NCBI GenBank assembly: GCA_965279195.1 | Contig: CBDIHP010000043.1 | Coordinates: forward strand, 1 to 64,000 | Direction of reading: 5' to 3' | Origin: CBDIHP01 sp965279195 | GTDB taxonomy: Bacteria > Planctomycetota > Planctomycetia > Isosphaerales > Isosphaeraceae | DNA length: 64,000 nucleotides | In this document: in pieces, positions 1-8,840 of the stretch | How positions within the stretch are numbered: the first letter of the stretch is position 1 | How the letters are laid out: the number at the start of each line of letters is the position of its first letter | Program-made: the position numbers and the translations under genes | The notes under the pieces: generated by a model | What the model was told of the DNA's origin: nothing | Seen by the model: the letters and a program-made list of their open reading frames with translations, nothing else | Database searches by the model: none

Positions 1-484
1 TCAGGCGGCGGACCGACTGCATGGGCGGGGTGTCGCCCACGAGCAGCGGGGTCCCCTCGACGGCCTTGAGCCGGGTCTCGTAGGCCGTGGCCTTGTTCGA
101 GAGGTCCCGTCGCTCGGCGACGCGGCGCAGCAGGACCTCCAGTTCGGCCCACTTGCAGGGCTTGGTCAAATAGTCGAACGCGCCGAACCGGAGCGCCTGG
201 ACGGCCGTGTCGACCGTGGCGTGCCCGGTGAGGATGACGACCTGGGTCTCGGGGCTCATCTGGCGGATCTGGTTGAGGACCTCGATGCCGGTGAGCCCGG
301 GCATGCGGAGATCCAGCAACGCGACGTCATACGAGCCTTTTTCGATCGCCTTGAGCGCGGCGGTGCCGTCGGGGCAGACGGTGACCTCGTGCCCGAGCCT
401 CGGCAGTTCCATCTGCATGAGGTCGCGGAGATGGGCCTCGTCGTCGGCGAACAAGATCCGGAGCCCGCCTTGCGGTTTCTCCAT
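1..484 (-). CDS. NtrC-family sigma-54 response regulator, N-terminal part
   Basis: Cytoplasmic two-component response regulator, cut by the left window edge. The visible 161 residues hold a complete receiver domain: an acidic pair near residues 14-15 (FADDE), the phosphoacceptor Asp near residue 58 in LLDLRMPG, and the conserved Thr and Lys (LTGHAT, LTKP). After a linker the sequence reads LVGDTPPMQSVRRL, the conserved opening of the sigma-54-interacting AAA+ domain, so the missing part should hold the ATPase and probably a Fis-type helix-turn-helix. The ATG at 484 starts MEKPQGGLRILFADDE. It lies 123 bp downstream of a sensor kinase gene on the same strand, the probable partner. Family call is firm; the regulon is unknown. 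Confidence 0.88.
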   Translation of the reverse strand, partial: MEKPQGGLRILFADDEAHLRDLMQMELPRLGHEVTVCPDGTAALKAIEKGSYDVALLDLRMPGLTGIEVLNQIRQMSPETQVVILTGHATVDTAVQALRFGAFDYLTKPCKWAELEVLLRRVAERRDLSNKATAYETRLKAVEGTPLLVGDTPPMQSVRRL

Positions 485-606
485 GGCCAGTCATCTCCCC
501 GTTCGGCCGATAGTGACAGAGCCGGCACGGCCCGCGCGGGTCCATCCGCCGCGATCGCCGCGCCGCCCTCGGAAATAGATCATCAAGATGGAGCCGATCA
601 GAAGCA

Positions 607-2292
607 TCAGCGGGCCGCCTTCCTCGAACGGTTCGACTCGCCCCCGCCCCCGGCGATGGCCAGGGTGGGGCGCTGCCCGATCGAGCCGTGCCCCGGCGCG
701 TCGGATTCGGAATCCCCCGCGCCCCGGACCGGGAGCCGGACGGTGAAGGTCGAGCCCAGCCCCTCGCCGGGGCTGGTGGCGGAGATCTCGCCGTGATGCT
801 GGTTGATGATCCGATGCGTGATCGACAGCCCCAGGCCCGTCCCCTTGCCGGTCTTCCGCCTCGTGAAGAACGGCTCGAAGATGTTCTCCAGCACCTCGGC
901 GGGCATGCCGCAGCCGTTGTCGGCGAAGGTCATCTCGGCCATGCCGTGCGAGTAGCGGAGGTCGATCCGCAGGGTGCCGTTGCTCTCCATCGAGTCGAGC
1001 GCGTTGACCACCAGGTTCAGGACGACCTGCTTGATCTCCTGGGCATCGACATGGGCGAGCACCGCCTCGCGGGGCTGGAACAGGATCTGTTTATTCCGGT
1101 ACTTGCCCATGTGCCGGACCATCTCGACCACGCCCTGGACGAGCGAGACGAGGTCCGTGCGCTCGCGCTGGATGTCGTTGCAGCGCGAGAAGTCGAGCAG
1201 CTTCTCGGTGATGCTCTTGCAGCGAAACGCCTCCTCCTGGATCATCCGCGTATAATTATGGATGACCTTGGAGTCGGGCTTCTCGGGGTCGAGCAGCGAG
1301 TTCAGGCGGTTTTCGAGGGCCTCGGCGCAGAAGGCGATGGAGGCGAGCGGGTTGTTGATCTCGTGGGCGACGCCGGCGGCGAGGAAGCCGACGCCCGCGA
1401 GCCGCTCGGACCGCACGAGCTGCCGGCTGCGTTCCTGCACCTGGCGTTCGAGGTCCTCGTACATCCCGCCGAGCTTCGAGGTCATGTCGTTGAACGACTC
1501 GGCCAGGGCCTGCATCTCGTCGCCGCTGTCGACCAGGATCTTGTGGTCGAACGCCCCCCTCGCGACCCGGATCACCCCGCCGTGCAGGAGCGACACCGGC
1601 CGGAGCACCCAGCGCTTGAGCAGCAGGGACAGGGCGATGAGCATGCCCAGCACGGCGATCGAGGAGATCCAGACGATCGCGTGGCTGGTGGCGTATTTCT
1701 CCTGCGACCGCAGCAGGATCGCATAGAAGTCGCGGTGGAGCTTCTCGGGCAGCTTAGAGACTCCCTCGCCCAGCCGATCAACCCGGATCCGGAACCCGTC
1801 GAGCCGGTTCTTGGCGGCCGGGAGTTCGCGGAGGACCTCGGGGTGGAGCTTGAGGTAGCGCTCGGTGCCGGGCAGGGCGTTGGTGACCGGATTGACGGGG
1901 TCGAGGTCGTTGAGGATCGCGACGAGGTCGTGGTCGATCACGAACGCCAGGCTGCTCTCGTCGACGCCGCGGTCGGCCCGGTTGCCGTTGATGGCGTTGC
2001 GGCGCAGCTCTTCGAAGTAGGCCTCGAGCGCCAGCCGGGCCTCCTTCGTCTGCTCGCGGAGTTCCTTCAACTCCTCGGGCGACTCGGCGCGGGGCACCTG
2101 GATGCGCAGGACGTCCTGCATGAGTTCCTTGGACGCACCCAGCTCGCGGAGCTGGTCGACCAGGGTGAGGTTGCTGTCGTGGAAGGCGTGGAGACCGAAG
2201 ATCGTCCCGCCCAAGAGGGTCAGCATCATGCCGACGACCAGGCTGAGCCCGGCGATCAGCTTGACCCGAAACGCCATCCTCGGCAACGGCAT
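607..2292 (-). CDS. membrane sensor histidine kinase
   Basis: Sensor kinase of 561 aa that should phosphorylate the neighbouring NtrC-type regulator. In order: transmembrane helix at about residues 11-33, a sensor region of about 170 residues predicted outside the membrane, a second helix at about 204-226, a HAMP linker at about 227-280, a HisKA box with phospho-His near residue 310 (GVAHEINNPLAS), and a HATPase domain with N box (NLVVNALDS), DNGCGM and GKGTGLGLS. The frame stays open to 2361, but the ATG at 2292 has an AGGAGG Shine-Dalgarno a few bases upstream and gives a standard N-terminal helix, so I prefer it. The ligand is unknown. The C-terminal tail is Ser/Gly/Arg-rich and probably disordered. 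Confidence 0.9.
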   Translation of the reverse strand: MPLPRMAFRVKLIAGLSLVVGMMLTLLGGTIFGLHAFHDSNLTLVDQLRELGASKELMQDVLRIQVPRAESPEELKELREQTKEARLALEAYFEELRRNAINGNRADRGVDESSLAFVIDHDLVAILNDLDPVNPVTNALPGTERYLKLHPEVLRELPAAKNRLDGFRIRVDRLGEGVSKLPEKLHRDFYAILLRSQEKYATSHAIVWISSIAVLGMLIALSLLLKRWVLRPVSLLHGGVIRVARGAFDHKILVDSGDEMQALAESFNDMTSKLGGMYEDLERQVQERSRQLVRSERLAGVGFLAAGVAHEINNPLASIAFCAEALENRLNSLLDPEKPDSKVIHNYTRMIQEEAFRCKSITEKLLDFSRCNDIQRERTDLVSLVQGVVEMVRHMGKYRNKQILFQPREAVLAHVDAQEIKQVVLNLVVNALDSMESNGTLRIDLRYSHGMAEMTFADNGCGMPAEVLENIFEPFFTRRKTGKGTGLGLSITHRIINQHHGEISATSPGEGLGSTFTVRLPVRGAGDSESDAPGHGSIGQRPTLAIAGGGGESNRSRKAAR

Positions 2293-2361
2293 GACCGCGA
2301 CCTCCTGTCGCTCACGCAAGCGGCCGGGCTCCATCCCCAGCCTCGAAATTCCCGGCCCCAC

Positions 2362-2551
2362 CGGTCCGGATCGGGACTATACCAGACCCCCCGGAACCCT
2401 CCTAGGCCAGCGGAAGAATTTCCTCAAGTCCCGGCAAATCCGTGCCGAACGAGGTCTCGGCTGGGGTGCCGACGACGACCGCAGGGAGGCGTCGCCCCAC
2501 CCACACGCGGACGCACTCCGGATTCGCGGGTTGCTTCGGTGCGAGGTCGTC
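2362..2551. other. intergenic gap with a possible repeat fragment
   Basis: This 190-bp stretch lies between the start of the kinase gene and the end of the DUF5063 gene. It carries a short piece, GCGGACGCACTCC near 2517, resembling one end of the CTGGAGTGCG repeat family found elsewhere in the window. I see no gene in it. Confidence 0.4.
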
Positions 2552-3028
2552 CTACCCCGTGTGGCTGACATTGAATCGGCTCAACCAGCATTCACCGGCC
2601 CACAGCGCCGTTGCCGCGTGCTCGCACCAGTGGATCCGCCCGGTGTACCACCAGAGAGAGGCGGCCTCATCCGGAAATCCCCGTTCGCAGAGATCGAGGC
2701 CGCCCTGCAACTCGTCCAGGACATCCAGCAGATCATCGAACAGGTCGCCGATCGTCGGTTCCCCAGGAGGGATGACCAGCGGGTCGCAGACTCCGTAGTA
2801 CTGGAAGGGCAGGCGGGCTGCGAACGCCGTGCGAAGTGCCCTCTCATCAAACCGACGCGACGGGCGATCGTCCTCGGACAACAGATCGAGATCCGCTTCC
2901 GCAAGCCTCGCATGCCCGGCGATGAGCGACGCCAGGAGTCCGCACATCTCGCGGACGGCCGCCGCTCCCGTGGACGTACCTGCGGCTGACCATGCGATGA
3001 AGCGGCGGGCATCCTCGACGAAAGCCAT
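2552..3028 (-). CDS. DUF5063 domain protein
   Basis: Soluble protein of 158 aa resembling the DUF5063 family: an alpha-helical N-terminal half, then an aromatic C-terminal half with PFQYYGVCDPL, DLFDDLLDVLDEL and SLWWYTGRIHWCEHAATAL. No function is established for the family. The frame is open to 3154, but the extra N-terminus would translate a dispersed palindromic repeat (3043-3161), so I start at the Met of MAFVEDARRF. Its promoter must lie in or beyond that repeat. Family assignment is from remembered motifs only. Confidence 0.72.
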   Translation of the reverse strand: MAFVEDARRFIAWSAAGTSTGAAAVREMCGLLASLIAGHARLAEADLDLLSEDDRPSRRFDERALRTAFAARLPFQYYGVCDPLVIPPGEPTIGDLFDDLLDVLDELQGGLDLCERGFPDEAASLWWYTGRIHWCEHAATALWAGECWLSRFNVSHTG

Positions 3029-3042
3029 GAGCCAGGCCTTTT

Positions 3043-3161
3043 GTAGGGTGTGGTGGCCGCGTCTTCGCGGCCTCCGCACCAAAATGGGCATCGCCTTGAT
3101 CGGTCGTATTCGTCGGCGCGGAGCCCCGCGTCCCGTTGGTCCGCCGGGCACCAAACCCTAC
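3043..3161. repeat. GTAGGGT-type REP-like palindromic element, complete
   Basis: A 119-bp element with terminal inverted repeats: GTAGGGTGTGGTG on the left and CACCAAACCCTAC on the right. Inside the left end is a hairpin, GGCCGCG-TCTT-CGCGGCC. A GTAG tetranucleotide next to a hairpin is the classic layout of REP elements. It sits exactly between the start region of the DUF5063 gene and the stop of the M48 protease gene. The same core recurs near 8799, 14877, 15011 and 53786. Confidence 0.8.
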
Positions 3162-3165
3162 ATCA

Positions 3166-4710
3166 TTACATCGCGAAGTGCTTGATCGAATCCGTCGCGA
3201 AGGCCAGCACCGTGGCGGCGAGGAGGGCGACGAGCAGGGCGATGCGGAGGGCGACGAGCCGGCGTTCGAAGGTTGCCTCGACGTCGGGGTGGCCCTCGAC
3301 GCCCTGGAGGAAGCGGATCCGCTGGGCGACCGTGCCGTGCCGCCAGTGCTGGAGGTCGCGCCAGATCGCCCAGCGCGGCCTCGAGCTTCTCGCGTTGCCG
3401 CCGTTCAGATTCTCCACATCCAGCAGGGCACTCGTGAAAATCTGAACGCCCGTCGGGCAGATGGGGCCGTCGGGGACGTCCTCCGCCTCGCCGTCGTAGA
3501 GGTCGGGATGCGGCGAGCAGTCGGGCGAGTCGCACGAGACCGCGTGGCATCCGAAGAGGTCGGCCTGGCGCTCGAAGCGTCGAGGACAGGGCGCCGAAGA
3601 TCGTGAGGAAGTAGGTCCCCAGGAACCCCAGCGAGAGCGAAACCTGGAGCGCCTCCACCCCATAGGCGGGCAGCCCCTTGAGCAGGTTCGAAGCCACCGC
3701 GCGGTCGATGCCCGCGACGACCAGGGCCATCACACTCAGGCTGCCGAGGAAGAAGACGCCGAATGAGAGCATGTGCCGGTGCCGGACGTGCCCGACCTCA
3801 TGCCCGAACACCGCCACCACCTGCTGCGGCGTGAGGCTCTCCACGAGCGCGTCGGTCAGCAGGACGTAGCGGAAGAACGGCAAGACCCCCGTCACCCCGG
3901 CGTTTCACCTGCGAGTAGCCCGTGGTCCCAGACCAGGATCTCCGAGCACCTGAACCCGAACCGCCGCGAGACGCGTTCCAGTCGCTCGCGGAGCGGGCCG
4001 GCTTCGAGCGGGCGGGTCTGCCAGGCGAACCGGAAGATCCCCGGCGAGAGCACCAGCACGACCAGCCCCATCCCCGCCACCAGGGCCATCTGCATCTCGG
4101 GCTTGGTGGACGCCTCGGGCAGGAACGTCCGGGCGAGGTCCTGCCCCAGCGCGAACACCAGGGCGAACGGCAAGACGAGTCCGAGAGTCTGCCGGGCCCT
4201 CAGGTAGAGGAACCGCCCCGCACCGCCCGGTCGGAGCAGGATCCCCGCCAGCGATTGGGCCCGGAGCGCCCGTTCGGCCGGATAAAGCGCCCACCAGGCG
4301 ACGATCTGCGCGACGAGGTAGGGGGCCAGGATCAGGGCCTCGTCGACCACGATCGCATTCGCCAGGCCGAAGCCCGTCCGGACGACGTCGGCCCAGCCCA
4401 CGACGTCGATGATCCAGGCATAAGCGGCCAGGACGAGCAGGTCGACCAGCCGCGCGACGACGAGGTAAAGCCTGCGGAGCCTGGGGGTTCGGTTCTGATA
4501 CTGGTCCGGGTCGAGTGCCGACCGGCTGCGGCTGATCCGCATCAGGACCAGGCAGCCGAGGGCTAGCGACGTCAGGCCGACGACCCCGACCGCGCCGAAG
4601 GTCTCGACCAGCCGGTCCCAACGCTCCTCGACCGGCACGGGGGCCCGATCCGCCGAGAGGGCGTCCGACCCGAAGGCCAGGAACAGCGCGATGAGCAGGC
4701 AGATCGGCAT
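3166..4710 (-). pseudogene. M48 family membrane metalloprotease, broken by three frameshifts
   Basis: Integral-membrane zinc protease related to HtpX/Ste24. The first 272 residues carry about four or five hydrophobic segments and end at a stop near 3892. The next piece, in another frame, has the catalytic site VVAVFGHEVGHVRHRH (HEXXH). The third piece, again shifted, has RRFERQADLFGCH with the expected downstream metal-ligand region, and ends KHFAM. Removing one extra G:C near 3924, one A:T near 3903-3905 and one base near 3583 restores an unbroken protein with VWDTGYSQVNAGVTGVLPF and ALSRRFERQADLF. All three differences are single-base insertions, so this is either a recent pseudogene or a run of sequencing errors. 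The start at 4710 gives MPICLLIALFLAFG. Confidence 0.8.
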
Positions 4711-4771
4711 GAAGGGCCCCGGGCGGACGACTCATCGGGCTCGGTCGCGACGACCATCATCGCAAAGCCGA

Positions 4772-5473
4772 TCAGTTCATCGCAACCCCGCCAAGCACGA
4801 GCTGGATCGCCATCGGGACGGGGGCCGACTCGCCCTTGACCGCGACGCCGAGGGGCACGACCGCGCCCCAGGTATCCTTGTTCTCGTCGTGGGCCATCGT
4901 CGGCTCGGCCCCGGCCGGTCCGCTCGGCTTGAGCATCATCAGGATGGCGGGATGCGTGGTCCCGGCCGACTGGGCGCTTTCCTCGGAGAGCTTGTCGCCG
5001 GTGACCTTCGCCAGGCCCTTGTCCTTGCCGGCGGGGAGGAGCAGGGCGTAGTCGCGATACTCCGAGACGCCCAGATGGGCCCCGTTCTCGGGCTGGATCC
5101 CGTAACGCAAGGTGTAGGTGCCCTTGGAGATCGGCTGATCGCGGTAGTCGTGCCCCTCGCCCGCGAACTTGAGGGCGCCGAAGAGTTCGCCGGCGGCGAG
5201 GTTCGGGAACAGGATGTTGCCCTTGTTGGCCCCCGGCTTCTCCGAGGCGGGGGTCGCCTTGCGGAGCCAGAAGTCGGCGTAGGGCTTGCCCTTGCGGTTC
5301 GTCACGCGGTAGCCCGTCGGGAGCAGTTCGGCCTTGATCTCGGGCGAGAGGTCGGCCGGCGGCCCTTCCTTCAGGACCTCGACCTTGAGTTCCTCCGCCG
5401 CCGCGAACGCGGCCGGGGACACGATCAGGGCGAACGCCAGGGCGGGCAGGAAGGTCGGGCATGGACGTCGCAT
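4772..5473 (-). CDS. secreted protein of unknown function
   Basis: Predicted exported protein of 233 aa. Residues 1-26 form a Sec signal peptide (MRRPCPTFLPALAFALIVSP then AAFAAA). The mature part contains YRVTNRKGKPYADFWLRK, DYRDQPISKGTYTLRYGIQP and YRDYALLLPAGKD, which looks like a beta-rich fold of the kind seen in planctomycete envelope proteins. I do not recognise a named domain. It lies 61 bp before the broken M48 protease gene on the same strand and could share its transcript. No Cys pairs or metal motifs are obvious. Confidence 0.75.
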   Translation of the reverse strand: MRRPCPTFLPALAFALIVSPAAFAAAEELKVEVLKEGPPADLSPEIKAELLPTGYRVTNRKGKPYADFWLRKATPASEKPGANKGNILFPNLAAGELFGALKFAGEGHDYRDQPISKGTYTLRYGIQPENGAHLGVSEYRDYALLLPAGKDKGLAKVTGDKLSEESAQSAGTTHPAILMMLKPSGPAGAEPTMAHDENKDTWGAVVPLGVAVKGESAPVPMAIQLVLGGVAMN

Positions 5474-5646
5474 GCGAGGTGGGACCTCTCGGAGGTGGGA
5501 TGTTAGGCGGGCAGGCGGGCCGGACCGGGCCCTCGGGCACGATTTAACTCACCATAGGCAAACAGAACGCCGAAGGAAAGCCCCGTCGTCCTGGGGAATC
5601 CTCCGGCGCCTGGGATTCGTAAAGGTTGACAGCAAAACCAGTTCCG

Positions 5647-6369
5647 TCAGGAACCGGCGTGGAACGTCCCGACGAAGCTGGTGCGGGCGTTGCGGTCGTC
5701 CCAGTTGGTGCCGAGCCCCTTGGCCTTGAAGGTGTGGCTCAGGGTGTAGGCCGGCAGGACCTTCGCGCCCTTGGAGAGCGGCTCGTAGGCCACGACCTCA
5801 TTGCCGCAGAAGTGGTCGCCGTCGTTCAGCGGCCGGGTGAAGATCTCGGCCAGTCCGGGTGCCCAGAACCGGGCACGCGGGGCCTGCGGCATGCCGTGGT
5901 CGGCGTGCGACTTCTCGGCCGAAGCGCTTTCGTGGGCGGCACTTTCGACCGTCAGGCTGATGATCGACGTCTTGACGTCGACCACGTTCTTGAGACGGTC
6001 GCCCGCCAGCGACCTGGCCATGGCGATCAGGGCCGAACGCTGGCGATCGTTGGCGTTCTTGTCGATGATCAGGATCGTCTTCGCCTGGTCGGGCAGGTCG
6101 ACGGAGAACGTCGACGAGCCCCGGATCGCTGCGGCGATCGACAGGCCGGAGATGTCCACGCCGTTATAGGAGCCCTGGTTCACATGCCAGGCCAGCACCG
6201 CCTGATGGCCGGTGATGAAGATCTCGGCGTTCGAGAAGCACGGCCCGGTGAAGATGTCGTTCGTCCGGGCCTCGACATAGTCCCCGTGGACCCCGGCGGC
6301 CTGCGCCGAGGTCGGGGCCGAACCCGCCAGGACGGCCAAGGCCCCCAGCGCGGCAAGCGTCTTCCGCAT
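5647..6369 (-). CDS. secreted DUF1326 protein
   Basis: Exported protein of 240 aa with a Sec signal peptide (MRKTLAALGALAVLAGSAPT, then SAQA). The mature start GDYVEARTNDIFTGPCFSNAE is the typical opening of DUF1326 proteins, including the conserved single Cys and the following GHQAVLAWHVNQGSY. The family's biochemical role is not established. The frame is open to 6435, but the ATG at 6369 has a GGGAG Shine-Dalgarno and places the signal peptide at the terminus. A 173-bp gap separates its end from the next gene on the same strand. Confidence 0.85.
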   Translation of the reverse strand: MRKTLAALGALAVLAGSAPTSAQAAGVHGDYVEARTNDIFTGPCFSNAEIFITGHQAVLAWHVNQGSYNGVDISGLSIAAAIRGSSTFSVDLPDQAKTILIIDKNANDRQRSALIAMARSLAGDRLKNVVDVKTSIISLTVESAAHESASAEKSHADHGMPQAPRARFWAPGLAEIFTRPLNDGDHFCGNEVVAYEPLSKGAKVLPAYTLSHTFKAKGLGTNWDDRNARTSFVGTFHAGS

Positions 6370-6539
6370 CGTCCCGCTCTCCCTGTCGGTTGAACCGACC
6401 CAGAATCGAAGTCCATGCCCGCTCGGGCCCAACACAATCCGTATTATTGAGCCCCCCCGACTCCATGGTCAAGCACGACCGACCCGCATTTGCCCGGCCG
6501 ATCGACGGATCGTCCCGACTTGCAACGGAGGCCCCCGCG

Positions 6540-6803
6540 ATGCTCGTCCTGATCATCGAACGCTTCAAGGACCGCAACCCCGCACCCATCTACGCCCGGC
6601 TCAAGGAGCAGGGGCGCGGGATGCCCGACGGCCTCCGCTATCGCGACAGCTGGATCGAGGCCAATTTCGACCGATGCTTCCAGCTCATGGAGGTCGACGA
6701 CCTGGCCGCCCTCCAGCGCTGGATCCTCCAGTGGCGCGACCTCGTCGAGTTTGAAATCGTCCCCGTCACCCCCTCCGCCGACGTCAGGAAGATGTTCGAG
6801 TAG
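6540..6803 (+). CDS. small DUF3303 domain protein
   Basis: Cytoplasmic protein of 87 aa: MLVLIIERFKDRNPAPIYAR, then RDSWIEANFDRCFQLMEVDD and WRDLVEFEIVPVTPS. This matches DUF3303, small ferredoxin-like-fold proteins of unknown function. The start at 6540 is supported by GGAGG about eight bases upstream; the longer open frame from 6390 overlaps the promoter of the divergent DUF1326 gene. The stop codon is the TAG of GTAGGGT, the head of the dispersed repeat family seen at several other gene ends here. Confidence 0.82.
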   Translation: MLVLIIERFKDRNPAPIYARLKEQGRGMPDGLRYRDSWIEANFDRCFQLMEVDDLAALQRWILQWRDLVEFEIVPVTPSADVRKMFE

Positions 6804-6839
6804 GGTCCGCTGTTGCGAATTCCACGAGATAGCAACCAT

Positions 6840-8123
6840 TTATTTCGACCCGGCGCGTGCCTCGGCGATCGTCCGGCCGCGGTGATGCGGGAGGGTGTGG
6901 GCCTTGGGGGTCTCGATGCGCTGGGAGGTGTAGATGCCCCGGTGGCCGGAGGAGATGTAGCTCACGATGCAGGCCAGCGTCAGCGGCACGGCGAGTCCGG
7001 ATCCGAAGAGTTCGATGCCCATCAGGATGCATGCGATCGGCGTATTGGCCGCGCCGGCGAACACGGCCACGAAGCCCAGCGCCGCGAACAGCGGGGCCGG
7101 CTGATGCGTCAGGTGCGCGAAGGCGCAGCCGAGCGTCGCCCCGATGCAAAACAAGGGGGTGACCTCCCCCCCCTTGAAGCCCGTGCCGAGCGTCACCGCC
7201 GTGAACAGGATCTTGAGCAGGAACGCCCAGGCGACCACGCCCTCCGGCTCGAAGCTCTTCTCCAGCAGGGGCAGGCCGAGGCCGAGGTAGTCGCGGGTCC
7301 CTGCGGCATACGTCAATCCGATGACGAGACTCCCCCCCACGGCGGGCCGGAGCCAGGGGGTGCGGATCCTCGACTTCGCGACATGCTGGACGAGATGCGT
7401 CAACTCCGCGAACGCCAGGCTCGCCAGCCCGAACGCCAGGCCGGCGAGGGCGACCCAGAGCAGCAAGGGCACGCCGACCTCGGGGATCGGGCCGACCGGA
7501 TACGGGTGGTGCCCGATCCCCAGCGCCCGGCAGGTCAGGTCGCCGACCGTGCTGGCGACGAAGCAGGGGACGAGCGCATCGTATCGGATCCGGCCGATCG
7601 CCAGGACTTCGAGGCCGAAGATCGTGCCGGCCAGCGGCGTGCCGAAGACGGCGCCGAAGCCCCCGCTGATGCCGGACATGAGCAGCATCCGCCGATCGGC
7701 CCGATCGAGCCGGAGCGCCCTCGCCGCGAGGTCGGCGAAGCTCCCGCCCATCTGCACCGCCGTCCCCTCGCGCCCGGCCGAGCCGCCGAAGAGGTGCGTC
7801 CCGATGGTGCCGAGCGCGATCAACGGGGCCATCCGCCACGACACATCCCCCTCGGCGTGGTGGATGCGTTCCAGCAGCAGATTATTCCCCCCCTCGACCT
7901 CGCGCCCGAACCTCGCATACACCCACCCGATCCCCATCCCCCCGACCGGCAACAACCACAGCAACCAGGGATGCGCCACCCGCGTCCCCGTCGCCCAGTC
8001 CAGCCCGATCAGGAACGCCGCCGACGCCACCCCCGCGAGCACCCCCACCCCCGAGCCCAGCAGGCACCAGCGGATCAGGGACGCAAGGAGATGGATGTGT
8101 TCTTTCAGGTGAGTTTTCAGCAT
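6840..8123 (-). CDS. CLC-type anion channel/antiporter, fluoride-type candidate
   Basis: Polytopic membrane protein of 427 aa of the CLC family. The selectivity regions read VEGGNNLLLERIHH (in place of GSGIP), GSAGREGTAVQMG with the gating Glu, GGFGAVFGTPLAG, and KGGEVTPLFCIGATLG. GREGT with GGNNL and GGEVTP is, as I recall it, the pattern of the fluoride-exporting CLC-F clade rather than chloride CLCs, so fluoride/proton exchange is a reasonable inference. No C-terminal CBS domains are present. The open frame extends to 8324, but that extension translates a repeat element; the ATG at 8123 gives MLKTHLKEHIHLLASLIRW. No fluoride riboswitch is visible upstream. Confidence 0.88.
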   Translation of the reverse strand: MLKTHLKEHIHLLASLIRWCLLGSGVGVLAGVASAAFLIGLDWATGTRVAHPWLLWLLPVGGMGIGWVYARFGREVEGGNNLLLERIHHAEGDVSWRMAPLIALGTIGTHLFGGSAGREGTAVQMGGSFADLAARALRLDRADRRMLLMSGISGGFGAVFGTPLAGTIFGLEVLAIGRIRYDALVPCFVASTVGDLTCRALGIGHHPYPVGPIPEVGVPLLLWVALAGLAFGLASLAFAELTHLVQHVAKSRIRTPWLRPAVGGSLVIGLTYAAGTRDYLGLGLPLLEKSFEPEGVVAWAFLLKILFTAVTLGTGFKGGEVTPLFCIGATLGCAFAHLTHQPAPLFAALGFVAVFAGAANTPIACILMGIELFGSGLAVPLTLACIVSYISSGHRGIYTSQRIETPKAHTLPHHRGRTIAEARAGSK

Positions 8124-8185
8124 GTCTCGGTCGTTGTGGTGTGCGAACGTCTTTTCCGGGTTCCTCGCCGAATCAAGACGCGAAT

Positions 8186-8329
8186 CTGGAGTGCGTCCGC
8201 TTGCTGACGCCCTGTTCCCGCGAAGCTCGCTTCGCGTGCCCGTCTCGCGGCGCAAACCTTCGATTGGATCGAACTTTTCGGGAGCAAGCTCCCACCGGGC
8301 GAGAGCGTAGGCAAGCGGGCGCACTCCAG
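8186..8329. repeat. CTGGAGTGCG-type palindromic repeat, complete
   Basis: A 144-bp element with near-perfect inverted ends: CTGGAGTGCGTCCGCTTGC at the left and GCAAGCGGGCGCACTCCAG at the right. Internal hairpins include CGCGAAGCTCGCTTCGCG and GGGAGCAAGCTCCC. Full copies recur at 20583-20725 and 32765-32906, with a half copy at 27181. It separates the CLC gene from the next gene upstream. Confidence 0.85.
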
Positions 8330-8355
8330 ATCATCGACCGGTCCCTGCCCGAATT

Positions 8356-8775
8356 TCAGCCGTTCCCGCCCGACGCGGCGTACAACGCCCGCCCGTCCGG
8401 AGGGGGGACGATCGGCCACCCCAGCAGGGTGAGCGTCGTCCTGGCCGAGATCCGCAGCCCTTCCCACAACGGATGTTCGCCCACGGCGAGGTCCGACCAC
8501 AAGCCCTCATCGAACAGCGGTCCGCCGCGCGACATCTCGGTCAACCTGCGATCGATCGCGCCGATGGACTCCCGCTGGATGTCCGAGAATTCGCCGGCCA
8601 GTTCCCGCAACGCCACCTCGGACCAGTGCCCGAACTCGCCCGCCAGTTCCTCGGCGACCGGGGCGAACGGCGGGAACAACCCTCGCTGGGTCCCCACGTC
8701 CATCGCCAGGGCCTGGAGCGACCGGCGGAACATGTTCCGGATGTCGTTTCGAGCCTCTTCGTCGATTGATGGCAT
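8356..8775 (-). CDS. hypothetical protein, soluble
   Basis: A 139-aa soluble, mostly helical protein: MPSIDEEARNDIRNMFRRS, then AEELAGEFGHWSEVALRELA and SDIQRESIGAIDRRLTEMSR. It ends in a Gly/Pro/Ala-rich tail. I do not recognise a family. The frame is open to 8835, but the extra 20 residues translate a repeat (8799-8840), so I start at 8775. The gene is flanked on both sides by palindromic repeats, leaving it without an obvious operon. Confidence 0.6.
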   Translation of the reverse strand: MPSIDEEARNDIRNMFRRSLQALAMDVGTQRGLFPPFAPVAEELAGEFGHWSEVALRELAGEFSDIQRESIGAIDRRLTEMSRGGPLFDEGLWSDLAVGEHPLWEGLRISARTTLTLLGWPIVPPPDGRALYAASGGNG

Positions 8776-8798
8776 TTGGATTTCTTGTTTTATGGCTC

Positions 8799-8840
8799 CT
8801 CCGATGCGGAGGCCGCGAGGACGCGGCCATCGCACCCTAC
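8799..8840. repeat. GTAGGGT-type REP-like element, half copy
   Basis: Read on the minus strand this is GTAGGGTGCGATGGCCGCGTCC followed by TCGCGGCC and CTCCGCATCGGAGGA, i.e. the GTAG head plus its hairpin. The TAG at 8837-8839 is the stop codon of the NTF2-like gene. Confidence 0.75.

Noticed and set aside
688..2568. Plus-strand open frame of 626 codons
   Set aside because: Shadow of the sensor kinase gene; no Shine-Dalgarno and no recognisable domain.
8124..8350. Fluoride riboswitch upstream of the CLC gene
   Set aside because: The region is a palindromic repeat. I could not find the conserved stems and loop sequences of the crcB motif.
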